From Baylisascaris procyonis (lineage: Eukaryota; Nematoda; Chromadorea; Rhabditida; Ascarididae), in NCBI GenBank assembly GCA_037389465.1, contig JAZARR010000068.1, positions 1 to 64,000 on the forward strand: 64,000 bases of DNA, given 5' to 3'. The translations under genes were made by a program, and so were the position numbers. Below, piece after piece: positions 24,750 through 37,400 of this stretch. Numbering within the stretch: position 1 is the stretch's first letter; the number at the start of each line of letters is the position of its first letter. The notes under the pieces are model-generated. The model was not told the origin of the DNA. It worked only from the letters and a program-made list of their open reading frames with translations, and made no database searches.

Positions 24750-26632
24750 GTTAGCTAATCTCGACGGATATATCCTTAATTAATGAACCATTTTCCGGTC
24801 ATGAGAGTCAATTTGCTGGAAATGGAGCGCACTAACTGCTGTTGCTGTAATCCAAATATTTATTTTATTTACTAGAGGATCCATCTTTGAAACAGCATAG
24901 GCTCTCCTTATTGCACTCTATAAATTTAACCCATCAAATTTAATCTACCAAATTTGCAATTGCTGAATGTAAACGCGATTTTGCATAAATTAATAAGAGC
25001 TAACAGAACGTATGAAATGACAGATGCTAAAGATGGATCGAAGAGAAGGATTAAATCGATTTTATTACTTCCGCTAAGATGAATAACGGAAATGATCAGT
25101 CATTGATTGATTTTAGAGTGCAATCATGCATTATATCGAGCATATCATGTAGATATTTTTAAACAGTTTTCATAATCTTGCAATGTTGGTGGTTTTCTTC
25201 GATTTTTTGTATGCATATTTATATGTTGTTGCGTCTGCTACTGTCGGTCTCGTTGTCTGTCAATTGTCTGTCGGCTATTTGCTTCTTCAGCTGGCTTTTC
25301 ATCTATTTGAGTTGAACGTTTGTTTGTGCTGGAAGAATTCGGTCATCGGTCACTCGTTTATCCTCCCAACCAGGCTTACTAAGTCCAGCATGGGCATATT
25401 TGTGGAAAATAGAGGGATAATCGCGAAATCTGTGCAGATTCATTCGCTTTTATTTATGAAGGCTATTAGGTAGGAACTCCAGCGAGCATTGAATACTTCC
25501 CAGATGGAAAGTAAAAAAGTGAGGTATTGTCACATGAAGTTCGACAAGTCTCTGACCAGTCGAAATTTATTCTTCGCGAAAAAAATACTGCCATGAACTG
25601 TGCAGACCATCACCCATGCGCACCTTTAGAACGACGACACCTTTAAAATGACCGCAGGTATTATAACCAGTGGTCAAGGACATAGATCTATGGACACTAG
25701 CAAATGTCGTGATATGTGTGGGCTGCTGCAAATTCATCACTCAATTGATTTACATCTTTTGAAAACAGGCAGCTAGATTATTTTTCTTCTCTTCTTTTTT
25801 GCGTAAATCTTCTTATCGATCAGTTGAGTTCATCAAGAAAACGTGCAAATACAAACGATATATTTGTTGTTCATCGAGTGGCAATTTTTAAACTTTTTTC
25901 TCGCATATATTTTAAATTTAATAGTCAATTCTTTGTTTACGATTGCTTACTAGTATTACTATTTATGACAGTATTGTGTTTTGTGTCACAATTTATGACC
26001 GGTAACAATTTATGACATAAATAGTACGCTAAGACAACATTGTGGTACTATTTATGGCTAGTACAATATTTTTAGCATTATCTCGCCCACCCCCCTTCCG
26101 CATCCCATTTTGAAGTCAGTTGGTAGTAGTAGCGAGGAAATGAAAAATCATTGCATGGTATTTGTATGCACGATATGCGCTTATTTTATCTCCATCTATA
26201 CGGGATGGTCGCCAGATATTATATAATAGCAGTGAAGCAATGCTCATAAGATTTTTTACTTACGCGATCGACCGGTAGCACAATTTCTTGAAGTAAAAAT
26301 TAATTGAAGGTCCTAACATTAACTGTAGAACATTACGAAGAGCAAATTTTTTAACATTTTAAAATATGAGTAGTTCTCATTGAAACTGATCAAGCGGAAT
26401 GAAATTAGGTTTTAGAAGATTGAAAAAAAACGATCAAGCGTTACGTCACCGTAATGTCACCATACACACAGATATGACGTCATCATAACATCGACCATCA
26501 TGATACGTTTTCACTAGTATTCGCGTTTGCAAAAACTTTCATTGGTATTTCAAAGCAACCTAGTTTTTACTGGTCCAGCCGCTGTGTTTTGCGTATTTAA
26601 ATTTCTGTAAATTCTATTTCATAAATTGGGCA
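24750..26632. other. Upstream region of the phospholipase gene, no gene seen
   Basis: AT-rich. A 96-codon hydrophobic frame at 25183-25473 has no splice or domain support. A foldback cluster lies at about 25945-26060, where CATAAATAGTAC (26016-26027) faces GTACTATTTATG (26045-26056) and related ATTTATGACA motifs repeat nearby. Confidence 0.45.
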
Positions 26633-26644
26633 TTTCTATTCTAG
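26633..26644 (+). promoter_or_regulatory. Acceptor-like site just before the phospholipase ATG
   Basis: tttctattctag ends 6 bases before the ATG at 26651. That distance is typical of spliced-leader trans-splicing in nematodes. An upstream cis-spliced exon is the alternative, since the bases between remain open in the coding frame. Confidence 0.5.
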
Positions 26645-26650
26645 AAAGTA

Positions 26651-29600
26651 ATGTTCGCACGTGTGACACGCTTGGCGGTTTTACGCTTCTGGAAGACTCC
26701 AACAAGCGATGTTTCGGCGAGTGCTGTCGTTTTATCAGAGTCGAGCGATCGTCGTGCAGAAAGCAACGTTGAGGAGCCTTCGGTAAGCATTTATTCTGGA
26801 TTCGTTTTAAATTTATTGAAGTTTTACATAATTCATTTGCGGGAAGGGGTTGGACTTCGCATCTTTCTCAGCATTTCTTTACGCAGGAGGCTTCGTCACG
26901 TTATGTTAGCTAATATTGACTTGAGGCCCTACTTATTAAATGTTCAATTACTCTGGATTAATTCGTATATTGTTCTGAAGCGAAAGTGGTGCAGGGAGTT
27001 AGAATAAGGTGTTTATATCAAGGAGAGCAAATATATGTGCCTTGTTTCTTTTAAGTGGGATTAATCAAAAGTGAACTGTTGAACATTTCAGCCATCGTCT
27101 AAATCCATGGAACAGACCACTTCGCCATCAGATGCCACATCAGAGGCAACAACACCCAGCTACTTGGGTTACTTATCCGGCGTTGTCACTTCCCTTTGGA
27201 AGTCGGAACAACCAACCGAAAGTGAAGAGGTGCAGAAAAAGAGGTTCTTTTTAACAGTTGATTTCAGGTATGCACTAGCGGAAAGCGGGGTTGGCAAAAG
27301 GAGAAAAAGGGGGTGTTTTATATAAACGCATGAGATGCATGTTGAATTGATTACCCTTAACCATGGTTTTTCCTTCGAACTATTCGCATTTTATCTGATA
27401 TGGATTTTCACCTGTTAATATTGGTTATTTAATCGATTGCTGGGAATGTGCGATCCATATGCCGGAAAGATCAGGGATACTTTCTTTCACTTCTCACCCT
27501 CCTCTCTAGCATGCCACCCAAGCAGGCGAAATAAACATGAGGGTGGGGGGATTTTCACAGTACATATTTTATCCAGTAATGCGCTCATTTGATTAGAACA
27601 GCATTAAAATCAAATGCGCATTCCAATTTCCAAACTTCACCTCGTGGCCCCATATTTTGCTTCCATCCCAAGTACGCGACTCCAGGTTTTTTTGAAAAGT
27701 TGAAGTTGTGAACTTGAAAAGAATAAAATGAATGGGAGACATGCCAAATGCAATTAAGAGGCCTAAATTTTTTTTTTAGTAATGATAATATTCGATCTCT
27801 TCCCAAATTCTACTTTGAAATAAATGCTGAAAGCGAAGATTCTTTTTTATGATTTCTATTTTTTGTGATATTTTATTTATTTATTTTTTTTGTTTACTTA
27901 TTTATTTTATTTCTTTTATTTACTTATTCATTTTATTCATCAATTGTTTTCTGTTCTCAAATGAAACATTCAAAATCATTTAGCAAATACGCATCGCTTT
28001 CGCCATAACCAAATAATTAAAATATTGATGATGACATTTTCGCTATAAATTGGGAGGAAGAATTTAAATGTAACTTTAAATGATAACTTATGTGAAAGGG
28101 ATATAAATGAATTTTATGAACTGATGAGATGATAACACAAATTATGCTTATAGCTTAGATAAGAATTTTGAAATCAATATTTGATAATGGTGATTAGTCG
28201 GTTGTCAGCATTTCAACACTTTGAATTTAAATAAGTATATGTGCAAGTCTCATTTCGAGTAATTTCAGAGCGTCGCGTATAGTAATGAAACGATTCTCGA
28301 GAAGTGAAGTGATAAATCGTGCACAAGGCCTTGTTAGTAAGCTTATCATGGCGCAATCGTCTGAATCCATAAGGTTACGAGCACAAGAACTTTGTAGACA
28401 TTTTGTCGAATTTCCGGCAACACGAGTCATTGCCGTTCAGGTATCCCAACTACGTATTACCTATATTTTTTGACTTCCTTTGCAAGGTATTAGGGCAGAG
28501 TGCGATGTTGGGCAGCGCAATATTTTTTTGGGTATGTACTTTTGTTGTTTTCATTCTCCTTTTAATGGATTCTATGTTAGGGTGTTGCTTAATTTTTAAT
28601 GAATGTCCCTAAGGCTGTGGGCACATTGAATATCACATAAGTCAATTTCATAGATCGTTCATTGCACAATAGACCCCAATGCACGTTTCTTGAGATTTCT
28701 TTATTACTGTAGAATATGTAAATTACGTTTTTTGTTTGATCGTTTGGTCATTTCAACAATTTTAATCTCTCGAGTTCTATATAGCTAGAGGGCGTTTATA
28801 CTTGATCTGATTGACTTCTTTATTGATGGCACGGAGCGCAAACTCCTGATTTTTTTAGGATACTGGTATAGTCGGTTGGCTTATCATGATGGGTAAAAAT
28901 GTTTTCAAGAGGCGAATACCGCGTCATTGCATTTGATGCATTTCTCGCACATATATTTTGGGAAAACAGTATATGATACATCTGTTTTAAGCGAGAAAAC
29001 AATATAAACTGTTACAGGAAAGATCCTCTGAGGTTTATAAGCATTAGTCAATATGTAAGTTTGAATGTGAATTCGAATATTTTCAGAATAAACGCTTCAT
29101 GAAAACTTTGCTAAGTTTTCTACGCAGTACGGATGACGAAGAGATAAAGGGTGATGTACGACAATGCCTCTCAGTAATGGGCTATGTGGATTTCCCGAAA
29201 GGTGCTGGCGTTCGAATCCTTTCTATTGACGGAGGTGGAACGCGTGGTATGATGGGTCTAGAGATATTGCAAGCATTAGAAGATGCCCTACATGGACCTA
29301 AGGTGAGAGTTTTTGTAGGACACTTTTGCCTAACGGAACCTCGTCGTTAACTGTGCACAGTAGTGTGATGTGCTGGTGGCCTATACCTGGCTACCTGTGC
29401 GTATGGGAAAGACTTTTGCTGTTACTCCATGAGCTGCTAGCTGACGATTCCTTCTCATGGTACTTGGTTTCTATGAGAAACTCCTCTTTTATGTGTGGTA
29501 GGCAAATGAGGTTGTGGTCTACTCATCTAAACTCAATGGCAGCGAAATGTGGGCGTGCACCGTTTGGTGGACCCTTTGAGAACCGACCACTTCGATTCAG

Positions 29601-32600
29601 CTGATCTCATGCCTCCTCCCCTTCCATCCACCCTCCCTCCTCCTCCACGTCAAGTCTGCAGAATCGCCGATTTCATTCATTCTGATAATACGATCGAATG
29701 AAAGCCCATTCATCGTAGCTTAGCAATCAATAAACATTGAGTGGTAAATGTCTAAGTCAGACCATGCCAATTTTGGTATTCATTAAACAAACGCTGGTAA
29801 GCATCTAGTCATCAGCATGGTTCATAATGCAGTTGAGCATCTAACGATGCAATCGCTGACACACTTAGGCATTTCCGACTCTTGAGAACTGGAAGAAGTT
29901 TAAGCGCGATTGACGGATCAGTTGGTTGATTTGTGTTGTTGTATGTGACATTTCAAATGAGGGCAAAGGGAATTTGATACGTAAAGTAAGACGGTTTTCT
30001 GGATCAGGAAAAGCGATGAAATTCGTTGCAACTTAAAGAACTTTTTATTCTCATAAACGTACTCTAATTTTCTGTCTTCATAATTATTAGAATAAGCAAA
30101 GAAATTTTGCTCATCACCTCAGTTGATTTCGTAAGTTCCTATTAAATATAATAAAATAAACGCAAAAGCGAATTCATATTTTAGCTGTTCTGATTGTTTA
30201 CTCATGCAAGTATTTTTCCAAAGATTTGTTTTATAAATAGGGTGCAAAATAAAAGCATGCCGATGTAAAATGTCTTAGAAATATGTAAATTTCAACATTT
30301 TAAAATGTTCTGCATTTCATTATAAGCATCTCTTATCTTTCGCCATATTATACGTATCGTACATGAACAACTTGCTTTCTTCTTTTCGATGCTCATCCCT
30401 AATTTGAAAGATTTCTCTCGGCTACAACTTTGCATATGGTGCATTTGCATAAAATCCGAAATTCGAGTCTACAAATGAGGTCGAAAGTGAGGGAAGAAAG
30501 TTGAGGTCACCGATCTATTCGCTTCATGTAAATTCGAACATTTATAAGTTCAGACTCTATAAGTGAAAATATTATGATGTGGAATTGTGATGCATTAATT
30601 ATGTTGTTTATTAGGTGGCTGATATGTTCGATCATATAGTTGGTGTGAGCACCGGTGCGATTATAGCAGTTCTGCTAGGCGCAAAGGAGTTATCAGTCGA
30701 ACGATGTAAAGAAATCTATGTTGAAATATCCAGAGAACTCTTTAGTCAAGGTCGTATTTCTGGTGTTTCTGGATTGCTTTTATCGCATTCTTATTATAAT
30801 ACGAAAAAATGGAAAAGAATCCTTAAGAAGGTTATTTTTTTTTTGAAGATATTCTTGCTTTATTTTGCTTTATTTCATTGAAGTTTATAGGTGAATAGAT
30901 ACCAGATTCGTGCTTACTTTCATTTTCAACTGATGTTATGCTATTCTGATGTTATTGTTTTGTAGACCTAGCTTATAGATCATTTATAGATCATTGATCT
31001 GTAAATAGCATGATGGCATAAAATGGCATGATCTACAAATCATTATAGGTTTATAGTTCATGCTATTTTATAGATTTGGTGCTAGGTCGTGGCTTAGGCT
31101 CACTGGATTGAAGCTTATACCCCCAATAGTCGTATAAAATAACCTGGAAACACATAGGCAAACCCGAAGCAGCTCGTAGGCAATTCCTGGGAAGGGGTTC
31201 CAGGGAATGTTCTATGCATTTGTGTAGGATTTGTTATGTTTCATCGTATGTGGTGAGTCGGAACTGCAGGGTTTGTAAAAGCGGGACGAATTGTCTGTCG
31301 TTCATGGTAACGATTATTTAAGTAAAGTCAGCAATGCAATATGGGAGCTGCCAGCCACTGTTATTGTTGTTGAATTTTTGCATATTATTATTATTGTTGA
31401 ATTTTTGCATATTATTTGAATGTTTGCATGTAATTAGCGGAATTAGTGGACGAATGAATGGCTATTTGCAGAGAATAGGCGAAGAGGAAACTATGCTCGA
31501 TTCATGCCGTCGAAAGGATGCACCAAAATTGAGTATCGTCTCTTGTATTGTGAATGCGCCAATGCTGCAACCTTATATTTTTCGAAATTATGTGCATCCA
31601 CCAGGACGAGAAAGCCATTTCAAAGGAGGATGTGAGCATATGCTTTGGCAAGCATTACAGGCATCAGCAGCCGCACCTGGTTACTTTGAAGAGGTGAGAT
31701 AAACGCTATTTCTTTTTCTTTTGGAGAGGCACCTTGTTGAAAGGAAACAATAACAGGTCAAAGGGGAGGTCGGGGAGTGATAAACAAAGTTTCAGAATTG
31801 CAACAGATAAAAGGCTTTGTGATTTATATTAATTATTGGAACACTTCTAAGAACGCCGGGGTATTCCTTCGCCAAAAGGGAGGAAATCTCGCATCGTCTA
31901 GCTCCCTACGCGCATGCAAAAAATGCCTCTCTGCGGAACTGAAATGGAAGGGTTATGCACATGAATTGTCGCAGTGATAATTCACTATTTAGAGATCGAC
32001 TGGAGCCATAATCGAGATTTAGGATCCATGCTTTGCTCAGAATATCGTCCTCTCACCCTTTCACTGTCACGCTGCCTCGTCTTCTTTGCCTCAGGATGGT
32101 AGAAGGAGGAATAAAAGAGTCCAAAAATTCGTGTAGAATATTATACTTCAAAAATCGGGGAATACATAACCGCGAAAAGAGGAGTCTTTCTGTCATCCTA
32201 AATGGATGTTGAAATTATTGGATATTTTAGGTAGCACTTGGTTCGATATTGCATCAAGATGGTGGCGTATTGGCCAACAATCCCACAGCATTGGCGCTTC
32301 ATGAGGCGCGTATGCTATGGCCAAACGAAAGGGTACAATGCGTCGTTTCTGTGGGTAATGGGCATCATGTGAACGAATTAGAAACTACAAATGTTAAGTA
32401 TGTGGTATTTCTTCTTGTTATGCTTTCTGTTTGGCGACGTTTATCTGTATCAGATAGAAGAACACTTCAGAGTGCTTGTTTTTATTTTCTGTTTTCCATT
32501 TTAAAATTCCATTTTCATCAGTTGTTTTCCGTCTTGAAATTTTCTCTTACAACTGTAGATTGAATATTTGAAAAAAATTTCTCAAAAATTTATGTCTTGT

Positions 32601-34672
32601 TTTGGGGTTTTCTTGATTTCGGAAGGCATCTTTAATGCCCGCGTGACGAGTTCCAATTACGCCAGCTGATTTCTTCGATTGTCGAATAATTCATGCATCT
32701 TTTGCTGAACCTTCCTGAGTCATTAGTTAGAACGGTAAACCTATAAACCAGTAAACCCGTAAATCATATCGTAATCTTGGATAGCTTATTATTTGATTAG
32801 TTTTTTTGGGGGTCTTTAAAAAGCATTTTTAAATATTTTTCTTGATTATGGGGAAAGACTATGCGATCTTTGGGGATCGAGAAGACTTTATGTTGTGCTA
32901 ATTGCCCGGAGAGATGATGCATAGTAATGAAGAAGAAATTCGATGGCATACTGGAAAAGGCAAAGGTCATGAGTTTCATTCCGAATCGAAAAGTTAGAAC
33001 CTGAGCTGCATCTCCTTGTCCATTGCTGGAACCAAATTTGAGACCTTAATTGCGTTCCCACCTCAGACTAAACATCCGTAATTAAGCTGGTGTTCACTTG
33101 TTCTAAAATTGTAGAAAGAATATATAAAGTAGCGTGATTTGAGTGGTGGATAGATATTGCGAATTGATATAATCTTCTTTATGTTTCATTTATAATTGGT
33201 TTTGAAGGAAACAGCGTTCAAAAGAAAGAATTTATGCACTCTATAGATACGGTTTTGTTATATCTTTTATCAGTTGGATTCCTTTTTGAAGGTTTGTGCA
33301 ACTATTGAATCTAGAATTATACTGTGATTAGCTGAAGTGCTATGTATCTACATTGCTTACCTCATAGGCGGCTATTTGATCTTCGCCTAACTTTTGCCAA
33401 TAAGTGTAAGTTTTCAAAGTACTTTTCGCAGTGTTTTTTGCATATATAATTAAAGTCCTTGAAGACGAAAGTTTTTAAGGCTGTCAACTCGTGTACAAGA
33501 AAAAATAACGCGTATTGTCGACTCTGCGACCGATACTGAATTGGTGCATCTATGTATGCATGATTTGCTACCAGCTAATACATATTTTCGACTTAATCCT
33601 TATATGAGTTTCCCATATACTCTCGATGAAATCGACCCGAAAAAGTTAGTTTTTCTTTTCTTTCTAACTTCTCATTTTTTTAATTCATTATTTTGCATCA
33701 TATTTTCGCATTCTATTTGCATAAATAATTGATCAGTTTTGTATGAAGTTGATTAGATTATAATTAATCGCAGTTGAATATCTAATTACTTGAAAATATA
33801 CCTAGAAATAAAAGTAACAGATTATAGTTCCACATACTCATACGTATAAACTATCTTTCTATGCCTTACAGAGCTTTGTGCATTCCAGTAGAGAATGCCA
33901 ATTTTGGGCGTTTCTTATTGAATGTGTGGTCAATCACCTTTCACCGATGGGATGTTCTTGATCGGTATAAATATTAGGTAGGTATTGTACTGATCGCGAT
34001 ATTCAGTGGGTCTAACTGTTTCTAACCTTTTGTTATTTCTTTGGAATGGGGAAAAGATAGAGAAATGAAAAATATGAAACAGCGGATGAGAAAACTTTTG
34101 ACGTGTAAATTTCGGTAATTATATGGCATTATTTGGCAGGAGGTATGAGGCGGAGGGAGGTTGATGGAAAGAGTGGTGAAGGATTCGTAATTTCACGTTG
34201 TATTTGTCATTCACTTGTATAGGATACCAACGTTTAACTTAATTTTATTCAGCATAAAGTGTTATTACATGGTCGTTCATAAAAAGTTGAAATCGGAGCA
34301 ATAAATATTCGATGTCTTTCGACTGTGGAGAAACTGCTGGCATCTTTATCCCTGATTTCCAAGTTTTCGGCTCTCATCGGATTTCCACATTCTCTCTTTT
34401 CCTCTTTGATTCTTCACCTCATCAGATGGTTTTTAGGTGATATTCCTTGTCATCTTCGAATATCAACCCATCAGAGTGCTGTTCAGAATGGAATTTTATA
34501 TTCTAGATTGGCACAAATGGAGAATGATGCACGTTTGTATGTGAGAAGGAATCGTGCTAAGATCGAGGCAGCTGCTGAGGCGCTTCTTTTGCAGCCATCT
34601 ATAACACAGACGATTTCCCGACGATTGCGGGAATTGGCGCAACGTAGCGGATTATATGCGCCATCTTTCTAA
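26651..34672 (+). CDS. PNPLA8: Calcium-independent phospholipase A2-gamma-like patatin domain protein
   Basis: Exons: 26651-26782, 27092-27267, 28269-28440, 29087-29302, 30615-30830, 31472-31693, 32231-32397, 33480-33644, 34507-34672. All are GT/AG with agreeing phases, giving 543 residues. The patatin domain carries the oxyanion-hole motif DGGGTRG (208-214), the nucleophile elbow GVSTG (Ser244) and the DGG motif (Asp388), the Ser-Asp dyad of this family. Around them [39 protein letters not shown] and TYFRLNP are hallmarks of the PNPLA8/iPLA2-gamma subgroup. Expected activity is release of fatty acids from phospholipids without calcium. The N terminus ([15 protein letters not shown]) is basic and amphipathic, suggesting mitochondrial import. 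The C terminus ends in APSF, so the peroxisomal SKL-type signal of the vertebrate enzyme is absent. The donor after exon 5 (AAG|gttatt) is the weakest junction. Symbol given by family resemblance. Confidence 0.95.
30965..31088. repeat. Foldback element in a phospholipase intron
   Basis: GACCTAGC (30965-30972) pairs with GCTAGGTC (31081-31088), and AAATAGCATGA (31003-31013) pairs with TCATGCTATTT (31058-31068). The 124-bp segment could fold into an imperfect hairpin and may be a small MITE remnant. Confidence 0.5.
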
Positions 34673-35100
34673 TGGTTTATCGCATGGTTCGTACGTTTAC
34701 TTTCAGATCTTTTTTTGTGAATACCTGTAAATTAGATACCATATAAGGCGACCTTCTTTTTAGGTCATATCGATGCGTAGATGGAATGATTTTACTGGAA
34801 CTTTTTATAGAAAATTAACGAGAGGGTGTGGTGTGTCTGGACGAAAGTCAGAAGGTTATGGTGAATATGAATGGAGTAGATTCAGGACAATAGGCGAAGC
34901 CTAGAGATGAAATAGTCGGATTCAATATGAAATAAAAAGTGTTTAAAAAAGGAGAATTTAAAGATGTAGCAGTTACAATTGCAATCATCTATCTATTCTC
35001 TTTAAATCTGTTTCTTTCTCAGTCCTTTCCTCTTCCATAAAACCCTTTTTAGCTAACTGGTGCATATTATTGTGATCCTCTTATGAAATCTTTATGCTAG
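34673..35100 (+). other. 3' flank of the phospholipase gene
   Basis: Probably 3' UTR up to the AATAAA at 34931. After ccttctttttag, 34764-34904 is open for 46 codons (starting VISMRRWNDFTGTFYRK). It has no partner exon and may simply be untranslated sequence. Confidence 0.4.
34931..34936 (+). terminator. Poly(A) signal AATAAA of the phospholipase gene
   Basis: AATAAA on the plus strand, about 260 bases after the stop at 34672. It is the first such motif after the gene. Confidence 0.45.
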
Positions 35101-35327
35101 AAGTTGCTACATCACGCCGACAATCCATCATTTTATGTCCATATACATCAGTGGTGTTGATGATATTTTATCCATTTCTAGCAACTTGTCTCGTCGTATT
35201 TTACCTGTATTCAACACCTAATTATTAAGATTTTCGTGTTTACAGACATTACTACGAAAACAATGAGTTCCTTATGAATATGAAGAAAAGTCATTGGTGG
35301 CAGTGCATTGCAAAAGCACAACGCTGA
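35101..35327 (+). other. Exon-like segments of a possible downstream gene
   Basis: 35101-35151 follows an acceptor (ctttatgctag) and reads KLLHHADNPSFYVHIHQ. 35246-35327 follows a strong acceptor (tttcgtgtttacag) and reads HYYENNEFLMNMKKS then HWWQCIAKAQR and a TGA stop. Both look like real protein, but the direct join gives a stop, so they may be alternative or unrelated exons. The second resembles a terminal exon needing two bases from a preceding exon. I do not recognise the product. Confidence 0.3.
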
Positions 35328-35967
35328 AAACAATCGCACATTTCCCACTTTATCATTTATAATAATATTCGAATCTGTGATATTTCGTCGAATCGCAAAG
35401 CGAAATGTTATTTGTTATGTACGTGTGTTATGGGATCTATTTACCCTATTTTACTGGTCTTTTTTGCTCTTTTCGCTTATTTTTTAAATTTTATTTGTAA
35501 ACTCACCATTGTTTATTGATGGAAGGAATTTGGACGTAAGAGGATTTCGTTCTGGAATCGATTTTATTTTTTATTTCATCTTAATTTTTTTAAATTTTCC
35601 TCATTTTTATTTATTCTTTTTTTCGATAAGCGTGTGAGGGATCGGTTATCCTCTCACTGTATAAGCAACGAAGATTGAACTGCTCGCAGTTGGCTTTTTC
35701 TCTGCTTTCATCTCTTTTCCTAGGTGCTGTTTTTCGGAGAGAGGATTGTCTTAGGAGTGTTCTAATATGAGATTCGACATACGTGGAGCTAGAAGCCTCA
35801 ATGATCAAAACTGACGACCGTATGAAGAATTTTTGGAAATTTTTTATAAATAGCAGCTTCTCAGTTTCAAATTTATTGTACAACTTGATCAAATAAAAAT
35901 CCTGTTCTTTGATTGTCCGCTTTTTCTTTATCAAACGGTTCTCTAAGCGCAAGCACGCCAAAAAGTT

Positions 35968-36159
35968 ATGGAGGAGGAAATTCATCTGATTCACCTATCT
36001 GTCGATTCGCCAAGGATAGCCGAGGGTATGTCGCGTTCGATTAGTTCCTATTCGGCGCCTCCTACATCCAGTGTTGCCTTGACCATGGGAGCCGAACTTG
36101 TGGTTCATCCCACCTGGTTTGCGGCGCCGAAGGAGGAAATACTGGTTGTAAATTTGGAC
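35968..36159 (+). other. Candidate 64-codon exon at the satellite border
   Basis: An ATG-initiated frame with balanced codon composition, unlike its AT-rich surroundings. It starts MEEEIHLIHLSVDSPRIAEG, contains HPTWFAAPKEEILVVNLD, and ends exactly at a consensus donor (GAC|GTAAGT) in phase 0. About 30 bases further right the satellite begins, so the next exon would lie inside or beyond it. A good acceptor (tctcttttcctag) at about 35733 could belong to an upstream or 5' UTR exon. No family was recognised. It may be a gene interrupted by satellite growth, or a gene with a satellite-filled intron. Confidence 0.35.
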
Positions 36160-36189
36160 GTAAGTTCCGATGTTCTTTGGAATCCGTAT

Positions 36190-37400
36190 GTTCTTTCGAG
36201 TCAGACGATAGAACTCGACGAATTCTATCTTTCGTCACCAAACTGGCCATTTTTGGCCAAAAGGTTTTTTTCATATTTTTGCTTTGTCGTCCCCTATTAT
36301 GACCGCAATTGTCAAACGCCCGGACAGGCGCCAAGGAAAAGCTTGAGATCTTTTTATCCGAAAACGACAATTTTGGTGTCAGAGGATAGAACTCGATGAC
36401 TCCTATCGTTGGCCATTTTTGGCCACTTTTGGCGAAATTGCCCATCTCTGGCCAACAAAAAATTTTTCATATTTTTGCTTGGTCCCCCTCATTACGACCG
36501 CCACTGTCAAATGCCCGGACAGCTGCCAAGCATGTTTGAAATTCTTTTATCCGAAAACGACAATTTTGGTGTCAGACGACAGAAATCGATGAGTTCTATC
36601 GTTGGCCATTTTTGGCCATTTTTGGCCAATTTGGCCATTTTTGGCCAAATTGCCGATTTTTGGCCAAAAAAATATTTTTTCATATTTTTGCTCGGTCCCC
36701 CTTTACTATGACCGCCATTGCGAAATGCCCGCACAGCGGCCAAGCAAAAGTTTCGGATTTTTTGTACCAAAACGACAATTTTGGTGTCAGACGAAAGAAC
36801 TGGATGAGTTGTATCGTTGGCCATTTTAGGCCATTTTTGGCCAATTTGGCTATTTTTGGCCAAATTGCCCATTTCTGGCCAAAAAAAATTTTTCATATTT
36901 TTGCTTGGTCCCCCCTTATTATGACCTCCATTGCGAAATGCCCGCACAGCTGCCAAGAAAACGTTTGAGATTTTTTTGTCCGAAAACGACAATTTTGGGG
37001 TCAAACGATAGAACTCGATGAGCTGTATCGTTCGCCATTTTTGGCCAAATTGCCCATTTTTGGCCAAAAAAAATTTTTTTGTATTTTTGCTTGGTCCCCC
37101 TTTATTATGACCGCCATTGTCGAATACCACAACAGCTGCCAAGCAAAAGTTTCCGGTTTTTTGTCCCAAAACGACGATTTTGGTGTCAGACGAAAGAACC
37201 GGATGAGTTGTATCGTTGGCCACTTTTGGACATTTTTGGCCAGTTTGGCCGTTTTGGCCGGATTGCCCATTTTCGTCCAAAAAAATTTTTTTGTATTTTT
37301 GCTTGGTCCCCCCTTATTATAGCCGCCATTGCCAAATGCCCGGACAGCTGCCATGCAAACGTTAGAGTTTCTTTGTCCGAAAACGACAATTTCGGTGTCA
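36190..37400. repeat. Diverged left edge of the satellite array
   Basis: The first six or so monomers carry many private changes (for example ACTCGACGAATTCTATC, AACTGGATGAGTTG and CGAACGAT variants), while interior units are nearly identical. Decay at the edge and homogeneity inside is the usual result of unequal exchange in satellites. Confidence 0.75.

Noticed and set aside
25183..25473. 96-codon hydrophobic plus-strand frame
   Set aside because: It begins in T-rich sequence, has unremarkable composition and lacks splice partners. Hydrophobicity alone is expected from T-rich DNA.
29208..29220. B-box-like GGCGTTCGAATCC
   Set aside because: It lies inside a phospholipase exon and encodes part of [10 protein letters not shown].
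29326..29604. 92-codon frame inside the phospholipase gene
   Set aside because: It lies wholly in the intron between the exons ending at 29302 and starting at 30615.
31777..31977. 66-codon frame inside the phospholipase gene
   Set aside because: It lies in the intron between 31693 and 32231. The exons on each side join in phase without it.
35611..35994. 127-codon minus-strand frame before the satellite
   Set aside because: It is lysine-rich, consistent with T-rich plus-strand sequence, has no recognised domain, and overlaps the plus-strand exon candidate that ends in a consensus donor.
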